The notes beneath the pieces are model-generated. The model was not told where the DNA came from. It was given only the letters and a program-made list of their open reading frames with translations, and ran no database searches. DNA of 64,000 bases from Microbacterium suwonense (GTDB lineage Bacteria > Actinomycetota > Actinomycetes > Actinomycetales > Microbacteriaceae): positions 868,001 to 932,000 of the forward strand of contig NZ_AP027728.1 in assembly GCF_030296555.1 (NCBI RefSeq), in the 5' to 3' direction. This document shows positions 39,239-48,683 of this stretch, one piece after another. Position 1 is the stretch's first letter; each line of letters opens with the position of its first letter. Position numbers and translations under genes: made by a program.

Positions 39239-40534
39239 TCAGCAGGTGCGCAGCAGATCGGCCAGCACGCGCTGACCGAAGACAAGTGATTCTACGGGGA
39301 CGCGCTCGTCCACTCCGTGAAACATCCCGGTGAAGTCCAGGTCGGCAGGCAGGCGCAGCGGTGCGAATCCGTAACCGGTGATGCCGATCGACGCCAGCGC
39401 CTTGTTGTCCGTGCCCGCACCGAGCAGGTACGGGATCACCGGCACGCCGGGGTCGTGCCGCCCCAGCGCCGCCACCATCGTGTCGACGAGCTCCCCTTGG
39501 AACGGGGTCTCCATGCCGATGTCGCGGACGACGGTCTCGATCCGGATGTCGTCGCCCACGATGCGCTGCAGCTCGGCGAGCACGTCGTCCTCGGTACCGG
39601 GGATCACCCGCACGTCGATCAGCGCTTCGGCCGTCTCGGGGATGACATTGTGCTTGTATCCAGCGTTCAACACTGTCGGGTTCGCGGTCGTGCGGAACGT
39701 CGACCGCAGAAAGGCCTCGGCGGGCCCTGCGGCGCCGGCCAGTGCGTCCGGATCGTCGATCGGACGACCGGTGAGCTCGCTCAGACCCTCGAGCAGCGCG
39801 CGGGTGGTCGGCGTGAGACGGATCGGCCAGTGCGTGCGTCCGATGGCCGCCACCGCCTCGGACAGCCTCGTGATCGCATTCTGCTCGTGGTAGCGACTGC
39901 CGTGGCCTGCACGGCCCCTGGCGACCAGGCGCAGCCACATCAGCGCCTTCTCCCCCACCTGCAGCAGATAAGCGCGGTGATCGTCGACGGTGATCGAGTA
40001 GCCGCCCACCTCGCTGATCGCCTCGGTCGCTCCCGCGAACCACTCCGGCCGGTCGCGGACGACGAGCGATGAGCCCTCGACACCGCCGTTCTCCTCATCG
40101 GCGAAGAACACCAGGATCAGATCGCGCTCGGGCTGCTCCCCCGCGCGGATCAGGTCGGCGACGGCGGTGAGGATCATGGCATCCATGTTCTTCATGTCCA
40201 CCGCACCGCGGCCCCACAGCATCCCGTCGCGGATCACGCCTTCGAAAGGATCGACCGACCAGTCCTCCGCCATCGCGGGAACCACGTCGAGATGACCGTG
40301 CACGACCAGCGCCGGTCGCTCGGGATTCCGCCCCCGCACGCGTGCCATGACGTTCGTGCGCTGTGCGATGGGCTCGTAGTACTCCACCTCCAGCCCCAGC
40401 GATGCCAGGTACCTGCCGACGTACTCGGCGGCCTCGCGCTCGCCGTTCGAACGCCCACCGCCGTAGTTGGTGGTGTCGATGCGGATCAGGTCACGGGCGA
40501 TCCTGGCAACCTCGGGCAGGGACGATTCGGGCAT
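39239..40534 (-). CDS. M20 family metallopeptidase
   Basis: A 431-aa M20/M28-type di-zinc peptidase or amidohydrolase. LVVHGHLDVVPA carries the first zinc His and Asp, LWGRGAVDMKNMDAM the bridging Asp, and FFADEENGG the catalytic and ligand Glu pair. VLNAGYKHNVIPETAEALIDVRVIPG is the dimerisation-domain signature. Substrate (dipeptide or N-acyl amino acid) is undetermined. The ATG at 40534 has TACCCT 6 nt upstream. Confidence 0.9.
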   Translation of the reverse strand: MPESSLPEVARIARDLIRIDTTNYGGGRSNGEREAAEYVGRYLASLGLEVEYYEPIAQRTNVMARVRGRNPERPALVVHGHLDVVPAMAEDWSVDPFEGVIRDGMLWGRGAVDMKNMDAMILTAVADLIRAGEQPERDLILVFFADEENGGVEGSSLVVRDRPEWFAGATEAISEVGGYSITVDDHRAYLLQVGEKALMWLRLVARGRAGHGSRYHEQNAITRLSEAVAAIGRTHWPIRLTPTTRALLEGLSELTGRPIDDPDALAGAAGPAEAFLRSTFRTTANPTVLNAGYKHNVIPETAEALIDVRVIPGTEDDVLAELQRIVGDDIRIETVVRDIGMETPFQGELVDTMVAALGRHDPGVPVIPYLLGAGTDNKALASIGITGYGFAPLRLPADLDFTGMFHGVDERVPVESLVFGQRVLADLLRTC

Positions 40535-40540
40535 GACCCC

Positions 40541-40546
40541 AGGGTA
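40541..40546 (-). promoter_or_regulatory. Leaderless -10 hexamer TACCCT, M20 peptidase
   Basis: On the minus strand TACCCT ends 6 nt before the ATG at 40534. Confidence 0.45.
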
Positions 40547-40644
40547 TCGAAGCACGATGCCACGCCCGGATGTCGGATCGGTTCGTTGGGTGGTAATCGA
40601 GCGTGCTAGAGTCGTTCTTCGGTCGGCAACGATCACCATCACCT

Positions 40645-40728
40645 GCGCGGGTGGCGGAATGGTAGACGCGCTAGCTTGAGGTGCTAGTGCCCGAATAGGG
40701 CGTGCGGGTTCAAGTCCCGCTCCGCGCA
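40645..40728 (+). tRNA. tRNA-Leu (anticodon GAG)
   Basis: Acceptor arms GCGCGGG/TCCGCGC, a long variable arm, T-loop GGTTCAAGTCC and an anticodon loop TTGAGGT reading GAG. CCA is not encoded. Confidence 0.95.
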
Positions 40729-40736
40729 CGGAATCA

Positions 40737-40770
40737 CGAAGGCCCCGGATCTCAGGATCCGGGGCCTTCG
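40737..40770 (+). terminator. Strong hairpin terminator after tRNA-Leu
   Basis: CGAAGGCCCCGGATC, loop TCAG, then GATCCGGGGCCTTCG gives a perfect 15-bp stem 8 bp after the tRNA. Confidence 0.88.
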
Positions 40771-40816
40771 TCGCGTCAGCAGGCACGCGGTGCGCTCGCG
40801 CCAGAGTGCTACCGAG

Positions 40817-41740
40817 TCATACCGGCACGCTGACGCCGCCGAGTTCGATCAGCCGCCCCCACACGTACTCTGCCAGCCCCCGGGAGGGGCCAGCCGTGTG
40901 GGGACTGGGTTCGATCCGCACCGGGTCGCCTCGCGTGCCATCCGCGGGTGCGTAGTACTCGCCGCCCTTGGCCTCCGGGTCGAGCAGCGCACGCACCCCC
41001 GACCACGCGGCGGCATCCTTCCCCTGCGCCCAGGGCGTGAACGGGTTACGGCGATAGGGGACGGTCTCGTCGCGGATCCCCGGCCGCCGAGGCGTCTTCG
41101 CATCCACGCCGATCCCCGGCCGGGTGATGATCGACTCGACCGGAAGTCCCTCCCGCCGGACCCGGCGATCGAGTTCGAAGGCGAACACCTCCGTCGCGGT
41201 CTTCGCCTTGGTGTAGGCGCCGATGCCGGTGCGCGGCGTGCGATCCAGATCGCTGACGTCCATAGAGAACCGTTCGACGAAGCCGGTCGAGGCGTGCACG
41301 ACGCGCAGGGGACGATCACGCTCCCCACCCTCGACGTCGGACAGCAGGCCCGCCACGAGTGCGACGTTGGCCACCGTGTGCGCTCCCAGCATCAGCGGCA
41401 GATCATCCTGCGTGCGTGCACGCGTGGAGAAGTGCATCGGACCGCCGTTGAGGAAGATGCCGTCCAACCTGGGCAGCATCCGCAGTTCCGCGACCGCAGC
41501 GGCCACAGATGCGAGGGAGGTCAGATCCAGCAGCACCGGGCGGGTTGCCGCTCCGGGAACGCGAGCTCGAATCGCCGCACTCGCCGTCTCGAGTTTCGCC
41601 GTCGACCGGGCGACGAGAACGACCTCCGCCCCGGCCGACGCCAGTTGCTCGGCCGCGAAGTAGCCGATGCCTCCGGTGGCTCCTGTGACGGCGAACACTC
41701 TTCCGGTCTGATCGGGTAGCAGATTCGGGTTCCAGTTCAT
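40817..41740 (-). CDS. SDR family oxidoreductase
   Basis: A 307-aa short-chain dehydrogenase of the retinol-dehydrogenase-like extended type. VFAVTGATGGIGYFAAEQLASAG is the cofactor loop, and the catalytic Tyr-Lys pair sits in GIGAYTKAKTATEVFAFEL. Substrate is unknown. AAGGAGAG precedes the ATG. It is divergent from a TetR gene across 80 bp holding two matching palindromes, so it is probably the repressed target. Confidence 0.88.
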   Translation of the reverse strand: MNWNPNLLPDQTGRVFAVTGATGGIGYFAAEQLASAGAEVVLVARSTAKLETASAAIRARVPGAATRPVLLDLTSLASVAAAVAELRMLPRLDGIFLNGGPMHFSTRARTQDDLPLMLGAHTVANVALVAGLLSDVEGGERDRPLRVVHASTGFVERFSMDVSDLDRTPRTGIGAYTKAKTATEVFAFELDRRVRREGLPVESIITRPGIGVDAKTPRRPGIRDETVPYRRNPFTPWAQGKDAAAWSGVRALLDPEAKGGEYYAPADGTRGDPVRIEPSPHTAGPSRGLAEYVWGRLIELGGVSVPV

Positions 41741-41756
41741 GAACTCTCCTTGAAGT

Positions 41757-41769
41757 GGATGGGTTATCC
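41757..41769. promoter_or_regulatory. TetR operator copy 1 (GGAT-N5-ATCC)
   Basis: GGATGGGTTATCC lies 16 bp in front of the SDR start and shares the consensus GGATRGGTYATCC with the second copy. Confidence 0.65.
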
Positions 41770-41786
41770 TTTTCCGCTCAGACTAC

Positions 41787-41803
41787 ATGGATAGGTCATC
41801 CAT
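41787..41803. promoter_or_regulatory. TetR operator copy 2 (ATGGAT-N5-ATCCAT)
   Basis: ATGGATAGGTCATCCAT is a perfect 6-bp inverted repeat just upstream of the tetR -10. Its core GGATAGGTCATCC matches copy 1 at 11 of 13 positions, 30 bp away centre to centre. Confidence 0.7.
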
Positions 41804-41808
41804 CTTGC

Positions 41809-41814
41809 TATCAT
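41809..41814 (+). promoter_or_regulatory. Leaderless -10 hexamer TATCAT, tetR
   Basis: TATCAT ends 6 nt before the ATG at 41821. Confidence 0.45.
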
Positions 41815-41820
41815 GACGAG

Positions 41821-42363
41821 ATGCAACCGCTCCGGGCCGATGCGGCCCGCTCTCGTGAACGCATCCTGGCGGCCGCGCGCGGAATCGCCAGCGATGAGCT
41901 GCGCCTGAACGATCTCGCACGAGAGGCCGGGCTCGGTGTCGGCACCGTGTACCGCCACTTCCCGACGGTGACGGCCCTGCTCGAAGAACTCCATGCCGAC
42001 ACGCTGAACGAGCTGGTGGGCATCGCCCGGCGCACCGCGCAGTCGGCCTCACCCGGCTCCGCATTCGTCGACCTGGTGCGTGCGGGCGCGGAACTGCAGC
42101 TCTCATGCGACGGCCTGCAGACCGTCCTCATCGCCGATGACGTCTCGGCGCACACGCGCGCGCTGCGAGACGAGTTCCTCCGTTTCGCCCAGAGCTCGCT
42201 GCAGGCGGCGATCGACGAGGGCCTGGTCAGGCCCGAGATGACGATCTCAGCGGTCCAGCGCCTGGTGTGCGGGGTCGAGCATGCCGTCCGTCTCGGCAGC
42301 GGCGCTGACCGCTCGCTGCTGATGGACGTCCTGGTCGCGGGGCTGCGCCCGCAAGCAGGCTGA
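41821..42363 (+). CDS. TetR family regulator
   Basis: A 180-aa TetR repressor. The helix-turn-helix ELRLNDLAREAGLGVGTVYRHFPTVTALLEELHAD is clear; the ligand domain is short. Its position opposite the SDR gene and the twin palindromes between them indicate autoregulation plus control of the SDR. The ATG at 41821 is favoured over an ATG at 41755 that would run through the operators. Confidence 0.9.
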   Translation: MQPLRADAARSRERILAAARGIASDELRLNDLAREAGLGVGTVYRHFPTVTALLEELHADTLNELVGIARRTAQSASPGSAFVDLVRAGAELQLSCDGLQTVLIADDVSAHTRALRDEFLRFAQSSLQAAIDEGLVRPEMTISAVQRLVCGVEHAVRLGSGADRSLLMDVLVAGLRPQAG

Positions 42364-42396
42364 CTGCCCATCGGCTCCTGGTTCAGCCGCAGCGCG

Positions 42397-43484
42397 TCAC
42401 ACGACGCCGACGCCGAACAGCAGGCCCAGCCCGTAGGTGATGGCTGCCGCCGAGAAGCCGATCGCCAGCTGGCGCAGCGCGCGCTTCAGCGGCGGACCGC
42501 CGGAGAGGATGCCGACCATCGCGCCGGTGCACAGCAGCGCCACGCCCACGAGGATCAGCGCCAGCGCGATCGCCGTGATCCCGCTGAGGCCGAATATCCA
42601 CGGCAGCACCGGCACGATCGCGCCGGAGGCGAACAGCAGAAAACTGGAGATCGCTGCAGTCCAGTCGCTGCCGACGATGTCGTGATCGGTGCGCACGCCG
42701 ATCGGCCCGGTCGCCCCGCTGCGGATGCCGGCCCGCGCCGCGCGGACCACCCGCTGCGCACGGAGGAGCGACTCGTCCTGGCTCATTCCCCGTGCCCGGT
42801 AGACCAGCGCTAGCTCGTTCGCGTCGATATCCAGGTCGCCGGCGGTGGCGTCGGCGTCGCCGCTCTCCTCCGTCGAGGCGAGCAGCTCGCGCTGCGAACG
42901 CACCGAGACGAACTCCCCCGCTCCCATCGACAGCGCGCCCGCGAGAAGGCCGGCAATGCCGCTGAACAGCACCAGTCCTGAGCTGACCCCGGTCGCGCCG
43001 ATGCCCAGCACCAGCGCGAGGTTGGAGACGAGCCCGTCGTTGGCGCCGAACACCGCTGCACGGAACGATCCGGACAGCCGACGTCGGCCTCGGGCCGCCA
43101 GACCCCGCACGACCTCGTGGTGCACCTTCTCGTCGGCACGCATCGCCGGGGTGGCGAACTTCTCGGCATCGTAGGGCGAGCGCGCTTCGGCGCTCTGTGC
43201 CAGAGCGAGCACGAAGATCGAGCCGAACCGTCCCGCCATCCAGCCCAGCAGCCGCGACCTCAGCCCGGCGCGCGGGAGCCGCTCGGGCTCCTCTCCCCGA
43301 GCAGATCGAGCCAGTGCTGCTCATGGCGCCTCTCGGCCTCGGCCAGAGCCAGCAGGATCTCACGCTCCTCGCCCTCTCGGCGCGCCGCCAGCCGCGAGTA
43401 GACCGCGCCCTCCGCACGCTCCTCGACCAGATATCGAGCCCACTGCTTGCGATCGGCGGCCGTGTGGGGGGCGGGGGCAGGCAT
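42397..43484 (-). CDS. Ferritin-like plus VIT1/CCC1 iron/manganese transporter (one frameshift)
   Basis: A fusion resembling MbfA-type exporters. The N-terminal erythrin/ferritin-like domain has EERAEGAVYSRLAARREGEER with AEAERRHEQHW, and the C-terminal VIT domain has DEKVHHEVVRGL, AAVFGANDGLVSNLALVLGIGATGVS and several transmembrane helices. As written it is split at CCCC 43295-43298. One more base gives LLGGEEPERLPRAGLRSRLLGWMAGRFGS, joining both halves into about 362 aa. ATG 43484 with GGAGG upstream is chosen. It likely exports or stores Fe/Mn. Confidence 0.85.
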
Positions 43485-43594
43485 GCATCCTCCGGGTTCG
43501 GGGTCGACAGTCAACGCTATCCAGTCGTGCGCCGTGAAACCGCGTCGGGACGACGATTGACAGGTTTTCGGATGCCCTTAAGCGCACCGTCGGT

Positions 43595-45333
43595 TCAGGA
43601 GTGCACGCGCTTGCGGAGCAGATCGATACGGGACTGCAGCTGTGCGACGGTGGCCTGGGCGACGGCCGGACCGCCGCACATCCGGCGCAGCTCGGCGTGG
43701 ACCGCCCCGTGCGGCTCTCCGCTTTGCCGGGCGTACAGACCGACCAGGCTGTTCAGCAGCTGACGCTGTTCACGCAGGGTGCGATGCAGCGGCGCCGGCA
43801 GACTGGTTGCCTCTACGGGAGTCGCGGCCTCGCGGGCCTGACGCAGCCTGCTCTGCCGCGCCTGCCGCTGCATCAGCAGCTCGTGCACGTGCTCCGGCTC
43901 GAGCAGTCCCGGGAATCCGATGAACTCCTCCTCCTCGGGCGTGCCGGGTTCGGCGAGCTGGCCGAACTCCGCTCCCTCGAACACGATGCGATCGAAGTGC
44001 GCGAGCGACGAGATCGCCTGGTAGCTGAACTCCTGGGTGAGAGCATCCGAGGCGTCTTCCTCGCGATTCGCGCTCTCCAGCAGCGAATCCTCGAGCCCGT
44101 CCTCGTCCTTGCTCTGCCGATCCAGCGCATGATTGCGCTGGCGCTCCATCTCGTTCGCGAGCGTCATCAGCACAGGGACGTTGGGCAGGAAGACACTGGC
44201 CGCCTCACCGCGACGGCGCGCTCGCACGAACCGGCCGATCGCCTGGGCGAAGAACAGCGGAGTCGACGACGATGTCGCATACACCCCGACGGCGAGACGC
44301 GGAACGTCGACGCCTTCGGACACCATCCGAACGGCCACCATCCAGCGGCGCTCGCTCGCGCTGAATCTCTCGATCCGTTCAGATGCCGAGGCATCGTCGG
44401 AGAGCACCACGGTGGGCTGCTCACCGGTCAGGCTGTGCAGGATCTTCGCGTAGGCGCGGGCGACGGTCTGATCCGTGGCGAGCACCAGGCCGCCGGCATC
44501 CGGAACATGGTGTCGGATCTCGGTCAGCCGACGATCCGCCGCCGACAGCACCGCCGGCATCCACTCCCCTCCGGGTCGAGGGCGGTGCGCCAGGCCTGCG
44601 AGGTGACGTCCTTGGTGTTGTCCTGCCCCAGGTGCGCCTCGAGCTCGTCGCCGGCGCTGGTGCGCCAGCGCATCTTGCCTGCGTACATGTGGAACAGCAC
44701 GGGACGAACTACGCCGTCGGCCAGTGCACGCCCGTAGCCGTAGCGGTAGTCGGTGCGTGAGACGCGTGCGCCGGACTCATCGGGGTGGTACTCGACGAAC
44801 GGGATCGGCGCGGTGTCGCTGCGGAACGGCGTTCCCGAGAGCAGCAGGCGCCGGCGTGCGGGCGCATAGGCGTCGCGGATCGCGTCACCCCAGCTGAGGG
44901 CGTCGCCGCCGTGATGCACCTCATCGAGGATCACCAGGGTCTTCGCATCCTCGGTCAGATGCCGGTGCACGCTCGACCGGGCCGCGACCTGCGCGTAGGT
45001 GACCACCACTCCGTGGTACTGCCGGGAGGGCGCCCAGTGACTGTTGCGGAATCGCGGGTCCAGCCGGATGCTGACCCGCGCCGCCGCGTCGGCCCACTGC
45101 GTCTTCAGATGCTCCGTCGGCGCGACCACGATCACCCGGTTGATCTCGCCCATCCGCAGTAGTTCGACGGCCAGCGTCAGGGCGAAGGTGGTCTTTCCAG
45201 CACCCGGGGTGGCCGCGACGAGGAAGTCACGCTGATCGGCCTGGTAGTAGGCGTCCAGTGCCTCCCGCTGCCACGCCCTCAGCTTGTCGGCGGTGCCCCA
45301 CGGGGCGCGCTGGGGGAAGGACGGAGAGAGCAT
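43595..45333 (-). CDS. DEAD/DEAH-box helicase (one frameshift)
   Basis: A superfamily-2 helicase of about 579 aa. Walker A is AATPGAGKTTFAL, motif II ILDEVHHG (DEVH), motif III LLSGTPFRSD, and the second RecA-like domain contains MVSEGVDVPRLAVGVYAT with FAQAIGRFVRARR (motif VI). The frame slips at CCCC 44566-44569; one more base joins ALDPEG to EWMPAVLSAADRRLTEIRH. A C-terminal coiled region follows. Role unknown, possibly DNA repair or RNA metabolism. TATCGT ends 7 nt before the ATG. Confidence 0.9.
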
Positions 45334-45340
45334 CGTCACA

Positions 45341-45346
45341 ACGATA
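45341..45346 (-). promoter_or_regulatory. Leaderless -10 hexamer TATCGT, helicase
   Basis: On the minus strand TATCGT ends 7 nt before the ATG at 45333. Confidence 0.45.
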
Positions 45347-45448
45347 ATCCAGCCCGCCGACAATCGCTCCGCACGGCACCCGGCCGACGCGGGTAGGCTC
45401 ACACCGGCACTCGCACCCCCGAGCCACGGACTGCCGAAGGAGAAACCG

Positions 45449-46291
45449 ATGGTCGACGAGGAATCGCCCCGCACCCCGTACGTCGCCAATGAGGGTCCGC
45501 ACCCGTGGCGGCGGTTCGTCGCGATCGGCGACTCCTTCACCGAGGGCATCGGCGACCCCGACCCGGCGCTGCCCGGCGGCCATCGCGGCTGGGCCGACCG
45601 GGTGGCCGAGGTTCTCGCGCAGGATGTCGACGACTTCGCCTACGCCAACCTCGCTGTGCGGGGCAGGCTGATCGCGCAGATCGTCGACGAGCAGATCGAA
45701 CCCGCCATCGCCCTCAACCCCGACCTCATCTCGATCTGCGCGGGCGGGAACGACGTCATCCGTCCCGGCACCGACCCGGATCACATCGCATCGCTGCTGG
45801 AGGATGCTGTGGCGCGATTGGCGAGCACGGGCGCGGCGGTCGTGCTGTTCACCGGCATCGACACCGCCTTCACCCCGGTGTTCCGCCCGTTCCGGGGCAA
45901 GGTGGCGATCTACAACGAGAATGTGCGTGCCATCGCCGAGCGGCACGACTGCATCGTCGCCGATCAGTGGGCGCTGAAGGTGGTGCAGGATCCGCGGTTC
46001 TTCGACGATGATCGCCTGCACTACAACGCACTCGGACACCACGAGGTGGCGCGGATGGTGCTGCGTGCGCTGAACGTGCCTAACGATCTGCAGGCCATGC
46101 ACCCCGATCCGGTGCCGGTGCGCACCTGGCGCGAAGCACGTGCGGAGGACATCGGCTGGGCCCGCGAGCACCTGGTTCCCTGGGTGCTGCGCCGGCTGCG
46201 ACACCAGTCCTCGGGCGACAACATCGCGGCCAAGCGCCCCGATGCCTCACCGATCCGGCTGCGCGAGGCGGAGACCGACGCCGAGAGCTGA
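45449..46291 (+). CDS. SGNH/GDSL hydrolase (second copy)
   Basis: A 280-aa SGNH hydrolase. VAIGDSFTEGIGDPDPALPGGHRGWADRV, the NLAVRGR block, ICAGGNDVIRP and DRLHYNALGHHEVAR hold the catalytic Ser, Gly, Asn, and Asp-His. The wording closely parallels the 12526 gene, so the two are probable paralogues. GAAGGAG lies well placed before the ATG at 45449; longer starts overlap the divergent helicase promoter. Natural substrate unknown. Confidence 0.87.
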   Translation: MVDEESPRTPYVANEGPHPWRRFVAIGDSFTEGIGDPDPALPGGHRGWADRVAEVLAQDVDDFAYANLAVRGRLIAQIVDEQIEPAIALNPDLISICAGGNDVIRPGTDPDHIASLLEDAVARLASTGAAVVLFTGIDTAFTPVFRPFRGKVAIYNENVRAIAERHDCIVADQWALKVVQDPRFFDDDRLHYNALGHHEVARMVLRALNVPNDLQAMHPDPVPVRTWREARAEDIGWAREHLVPWVLRRLRHQSSGDNIAAKRPDASPIRLREAETDAES

Positions 46292-46327
46292 TCCGCGCGC
46301 CGGCCGGCTCGATCGCGTCCGGCTCGC

Positions 46328-47146
46328 TCAGCGGTCGAGAACTCCGTCGCGGGTCAGCGCCCACAGGGCGACGGCCGCTGCGGATGCCACGTTCAGCGAA
46401 TCGACTCCGCCGCGCATCGGAATGGTCACGACGCTGTCCGCGGCCGCGATGGCCTGCGAGGTCAGACCGTCTCCCTCGGTTCCCATCAGCACGGCGACGC
46501 GCTCCGGTCGGGCTGCGGCGTAGGCGTCCAGTGCGATCGCCCCGTCGCTGAGGGCGAGGGCCGCGAGCTCGAAGCCGAGTCCGCGCAGCGCCGGGCCGGC
46601 ATCCGCCCACTCCCCGATCCTCGTCCACGGCACCTGGAACACCGTTCCCATGCTCACCCGCACACTGCGGCGGTACAGCGGATCCGCGCAGCGCGGGGTG
46701 ACCAGCACGGCGTCGGCGCCGAGGCCCGCCGCCGCCCGGAATGCCGCTCCGACATTGGTGTGATCGGTGATGTCCTCGAGGATCAGCACCAGGCGTGCGC
46801 CGCGAAGCACGTCTGTGAGCGCAGGCTCCGCCGGGCGATGCATCGCGGCCAGCGGTCCGCGATGAATGGCGAAGCCGGTGACCTGTTCGGCGATCTCCGC
46901 GGATGCCACGTACACGGGCGCCGGCACCCCGCCGAGAGCCTGCTGCACGGCATCCAACCACTTCTCCTGGGTGAGCACCGAGCGCGGGCGGTGCCCGGCC
47001 TGCACAGCACGCGCGATGACCTTCGCCGACTCCGCCATGTACAGTCCGCCGACCGGCTCCGTCCTGCGGCGCAACGTCGTATCGGTCAGCGATCGGTAAT
47101 CGTCCAGACGTGGATCGGATGCGTCTTCGACGCGCTGCACGTGCAT
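46328..47146 (-). CDS. TrmH/SpoU-family RNA 2'-O-methyltransferase
   Basis: A 272-aa SPOUT methyltransferase. The N-terminal substrate-binding part (RVEDASDPRLDDYRSLTD) precedes the SPOUT knot with LILEDITDHTNVGAAFRAAAGLGADAVL, VLMGTEGDGLTSQAI and IPMRGGVDSLNVASAAAVALW, the three TrmH motifs. Target could be tRNA or rRNA. Start is uncertain: ATG 47146 or GTG 47155. It is divergent from the sirtuin. Confidence 0.9.
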   Translation of the reverse strand: MHVQRVEDASDPRLDDYRSLTDTTLRRRTEPVGGLYMAESAKVIARAVQAGHRPRSVLTQEKWLDAVQQALGGVPAPVYVASAEIAEQVTGFAIHRGPLAAMHRPAEPALTDVLRGARLVLILEDITDHTNVGAAFRAAAGLGADAVLVTPRCADPLYRRSVRVSMGTVFQVPWTRIGEWADAGPALRGLGFELAALALSDGAIALDAYAAARPERVAVLMGTEGDGLTSQAIAAADSVVTIPMRGGVDSLNVASAAAVALWALTRDGVLDR

Positions 47147-47195
47147 GCCATCCACTCTGACAGGTACGGCACCGGCTGGACGAGCCGGAACGTCA

Positions 47196-47201
47196 TAGAC
47201 T
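47196..47201 (+). promoter_or_regulatory. Leaderless -10 hexamer TAGACT, sirtuin
   Basis: TAGACT ends 7 nt before the GTG at 47209. Confidence 0.45.
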
Positions 47202-47208
47202 GCGGATC

Positions 47209-48068
47209 GTGCGGGGTTACAGCGGGGGCGACACATCCGATCAGGGTCGTGACCTGCGCGGCGGACTCGAACGTGCGGCGGCGCTGCTCGACGGACGCCG
47301 CGTGGCCGTTCTCACCGGTGCCGGAATCTCCACCGATTCCGGAATCCCCGCCTACCGCGGCGTCGGCGCGCAGACCCGCGCGAATCCGATGACCATTCAG
47401 ACCTACCTCGCCGACGAGGCCGCACGCCGGCGCTACTGGCTGGGCGGCCATCTCGGGTGGCGAGCCTTCACCTCCCCGCCCCCAACGACGGTCATCTCGC
47501 CCTGGCACGCCTCGAACGCGCCGGAAGCGTGCACGGCATCGTCACGCAGAACGTGGACGGACTGCATCTTCGCGCCGGCAGCACTCGCGTCGTCGAGATC
47601 CATGGCACGATGCACCGGGTGCTCTGTCTGCACTGCGGGCAGGTGTTCGACCGGCGTGCGGTCGCCGAGCGGCTCGAGGAGCTGAATCCGTGGGTGCGCT
47701 CGCCCGAGAGCATCAAGCTGAACCCGGATGGAGACGTGACCCCAGCGAGCATCGAGGGGTTCGTCATCCCGGTGTGCACACTCTGCGGAGGCATGCTCAA
47801 ACCCGAGGTGGTGTTCTTCGGGGAGTTCGTCCCGGCCGCGCGATTCCGCGCCGCGGAATCCGTCGTGAATGCCGCCGACGCGCTCCTCGTCGCGGGAACC
47901 TCGCTCGCAGTGAACTCCGGCATCCGCATCATCGAGCGCGCACGCCGCGGCGGTATCCCTCTCGTGATCGTCAACCACGAGCCCACGCGGGCGGATGCGT
48001 GGGCCGACACCGTGATCGCCGGCGGCACCTCACCCGTGCTGAGCGGTCTCGCAGATCTGCTCGCGTAG
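47209..48068 (+). CDS. Sir2 family NAD-dependent deacylase (one frameshift)
   Basis: A sirtuin removing acyl groups from lysines using NAD. AVLTGAGISTDSGIPAYRG is the NAD loop, GIVTQNVDGLHLRAGS carries the QN-D-H catalytic set, and two cysteine pairs (VLCLHCGQVF; VCTLCGGM) form the zinc site. The frame slips at CCCC 47474-47477; one more base gives FTSPAPNDGHLALARLERAGS, about 286 aa in all. I infer a sequencing error. Confidence 0.9.
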
Positions 48069-48071
48069 GCT
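48066..48071 (+). promoter_or_regulatory. Leaderless -10 hexamer TAGGCT, histidine phosphatase
   Basis: TAGGCT overlaps the sirtuin stop and ends 6 nt before the GTG at 48078. Confidence 0.45.
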
Positions 48072-48077
48072 CGAGCT

Positions 48078-48662
48078 GTGACACTCATCTCTCTCGTGCG
48101 CCACGGCCAGACCGATTGGAACCTGGCGCGACGCATCCAGGGTGCCACCGACATCCCCCTGAACGACACCGGGCGCTCAGACGCGCTGGTCGCCGCACAG
48201 GCCCTGGAAGGCAGCACGCACCACGCCGTCTATGCCAGTCCGCTGGTGCGCGCACGGGAGACCGCGAGCATCATCGCCACGCACCTGGGCCTGCCGGCAC
48301 CGGCGATCACCCGCGGTATGCGGGAGCGGGAGTTCGGCGTCGCCGAAGGCATCGAGGTCGACGAGTACATCACCCGGTACGGCGGCTGGCACTCCGAGGT
48401 GCCCGGTGCGGAGACTCTCGAGCAGGTGCGCGACCGCGCGCTGGACGCCCTCGACCGCATCGCGCGTGAAGCCCGCCGGCGCTCCACACCGAACGCCGAG
48501 TCGATCGTCGTGGTCACACACGGCGGCGTCATCCGCGCCCTGCTGCTGCATGCCTCGGGCGGAACGCTGCCGCGCGAGGGCGAGGCGCTGCGCAACGGGT
48601 CGGTGCACCGCTTCCTCGCTGAGCGCGGCACGCTGCGCCTGCTCGAGTCGATCACGAGCTGA
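48078..48662 (+). CDS. Histidine phosphatase family protein
   Basis: A 194-aa phosphoglycerate-mutase-like phosphatase. LVRHGQTDWNLARRIQG holds the catalytic RHG motif, YASPLVRARETASII a phosphate-binding Arg, EREFGVAEG the acid residue and VVTHGGVIRALL the second His. Substrate unknown. It lies 9 bp after the sirtuin gene and has a TAGGCT hexamer of its own. Confidence 0.9.
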   Translation: MTLISLVRHGQTDWNLARRIQGATDIPLNDTGRSDALVAAQALEGSTHHAVYASPLVRARETASIIATHLGLPAPAITRGMREREFGVAEGIEVDEYITRYGGWHSEVPGAETLEQVRDRALDALDRIAREARRRSTPNAESIVVVTHGGVIRALLLHASGGTLPREGEALRNGSVHRFLAERGTLRLLESITS

Positions 48663-48683
48663 CGCGCGCGTCAGCGGTACGGC

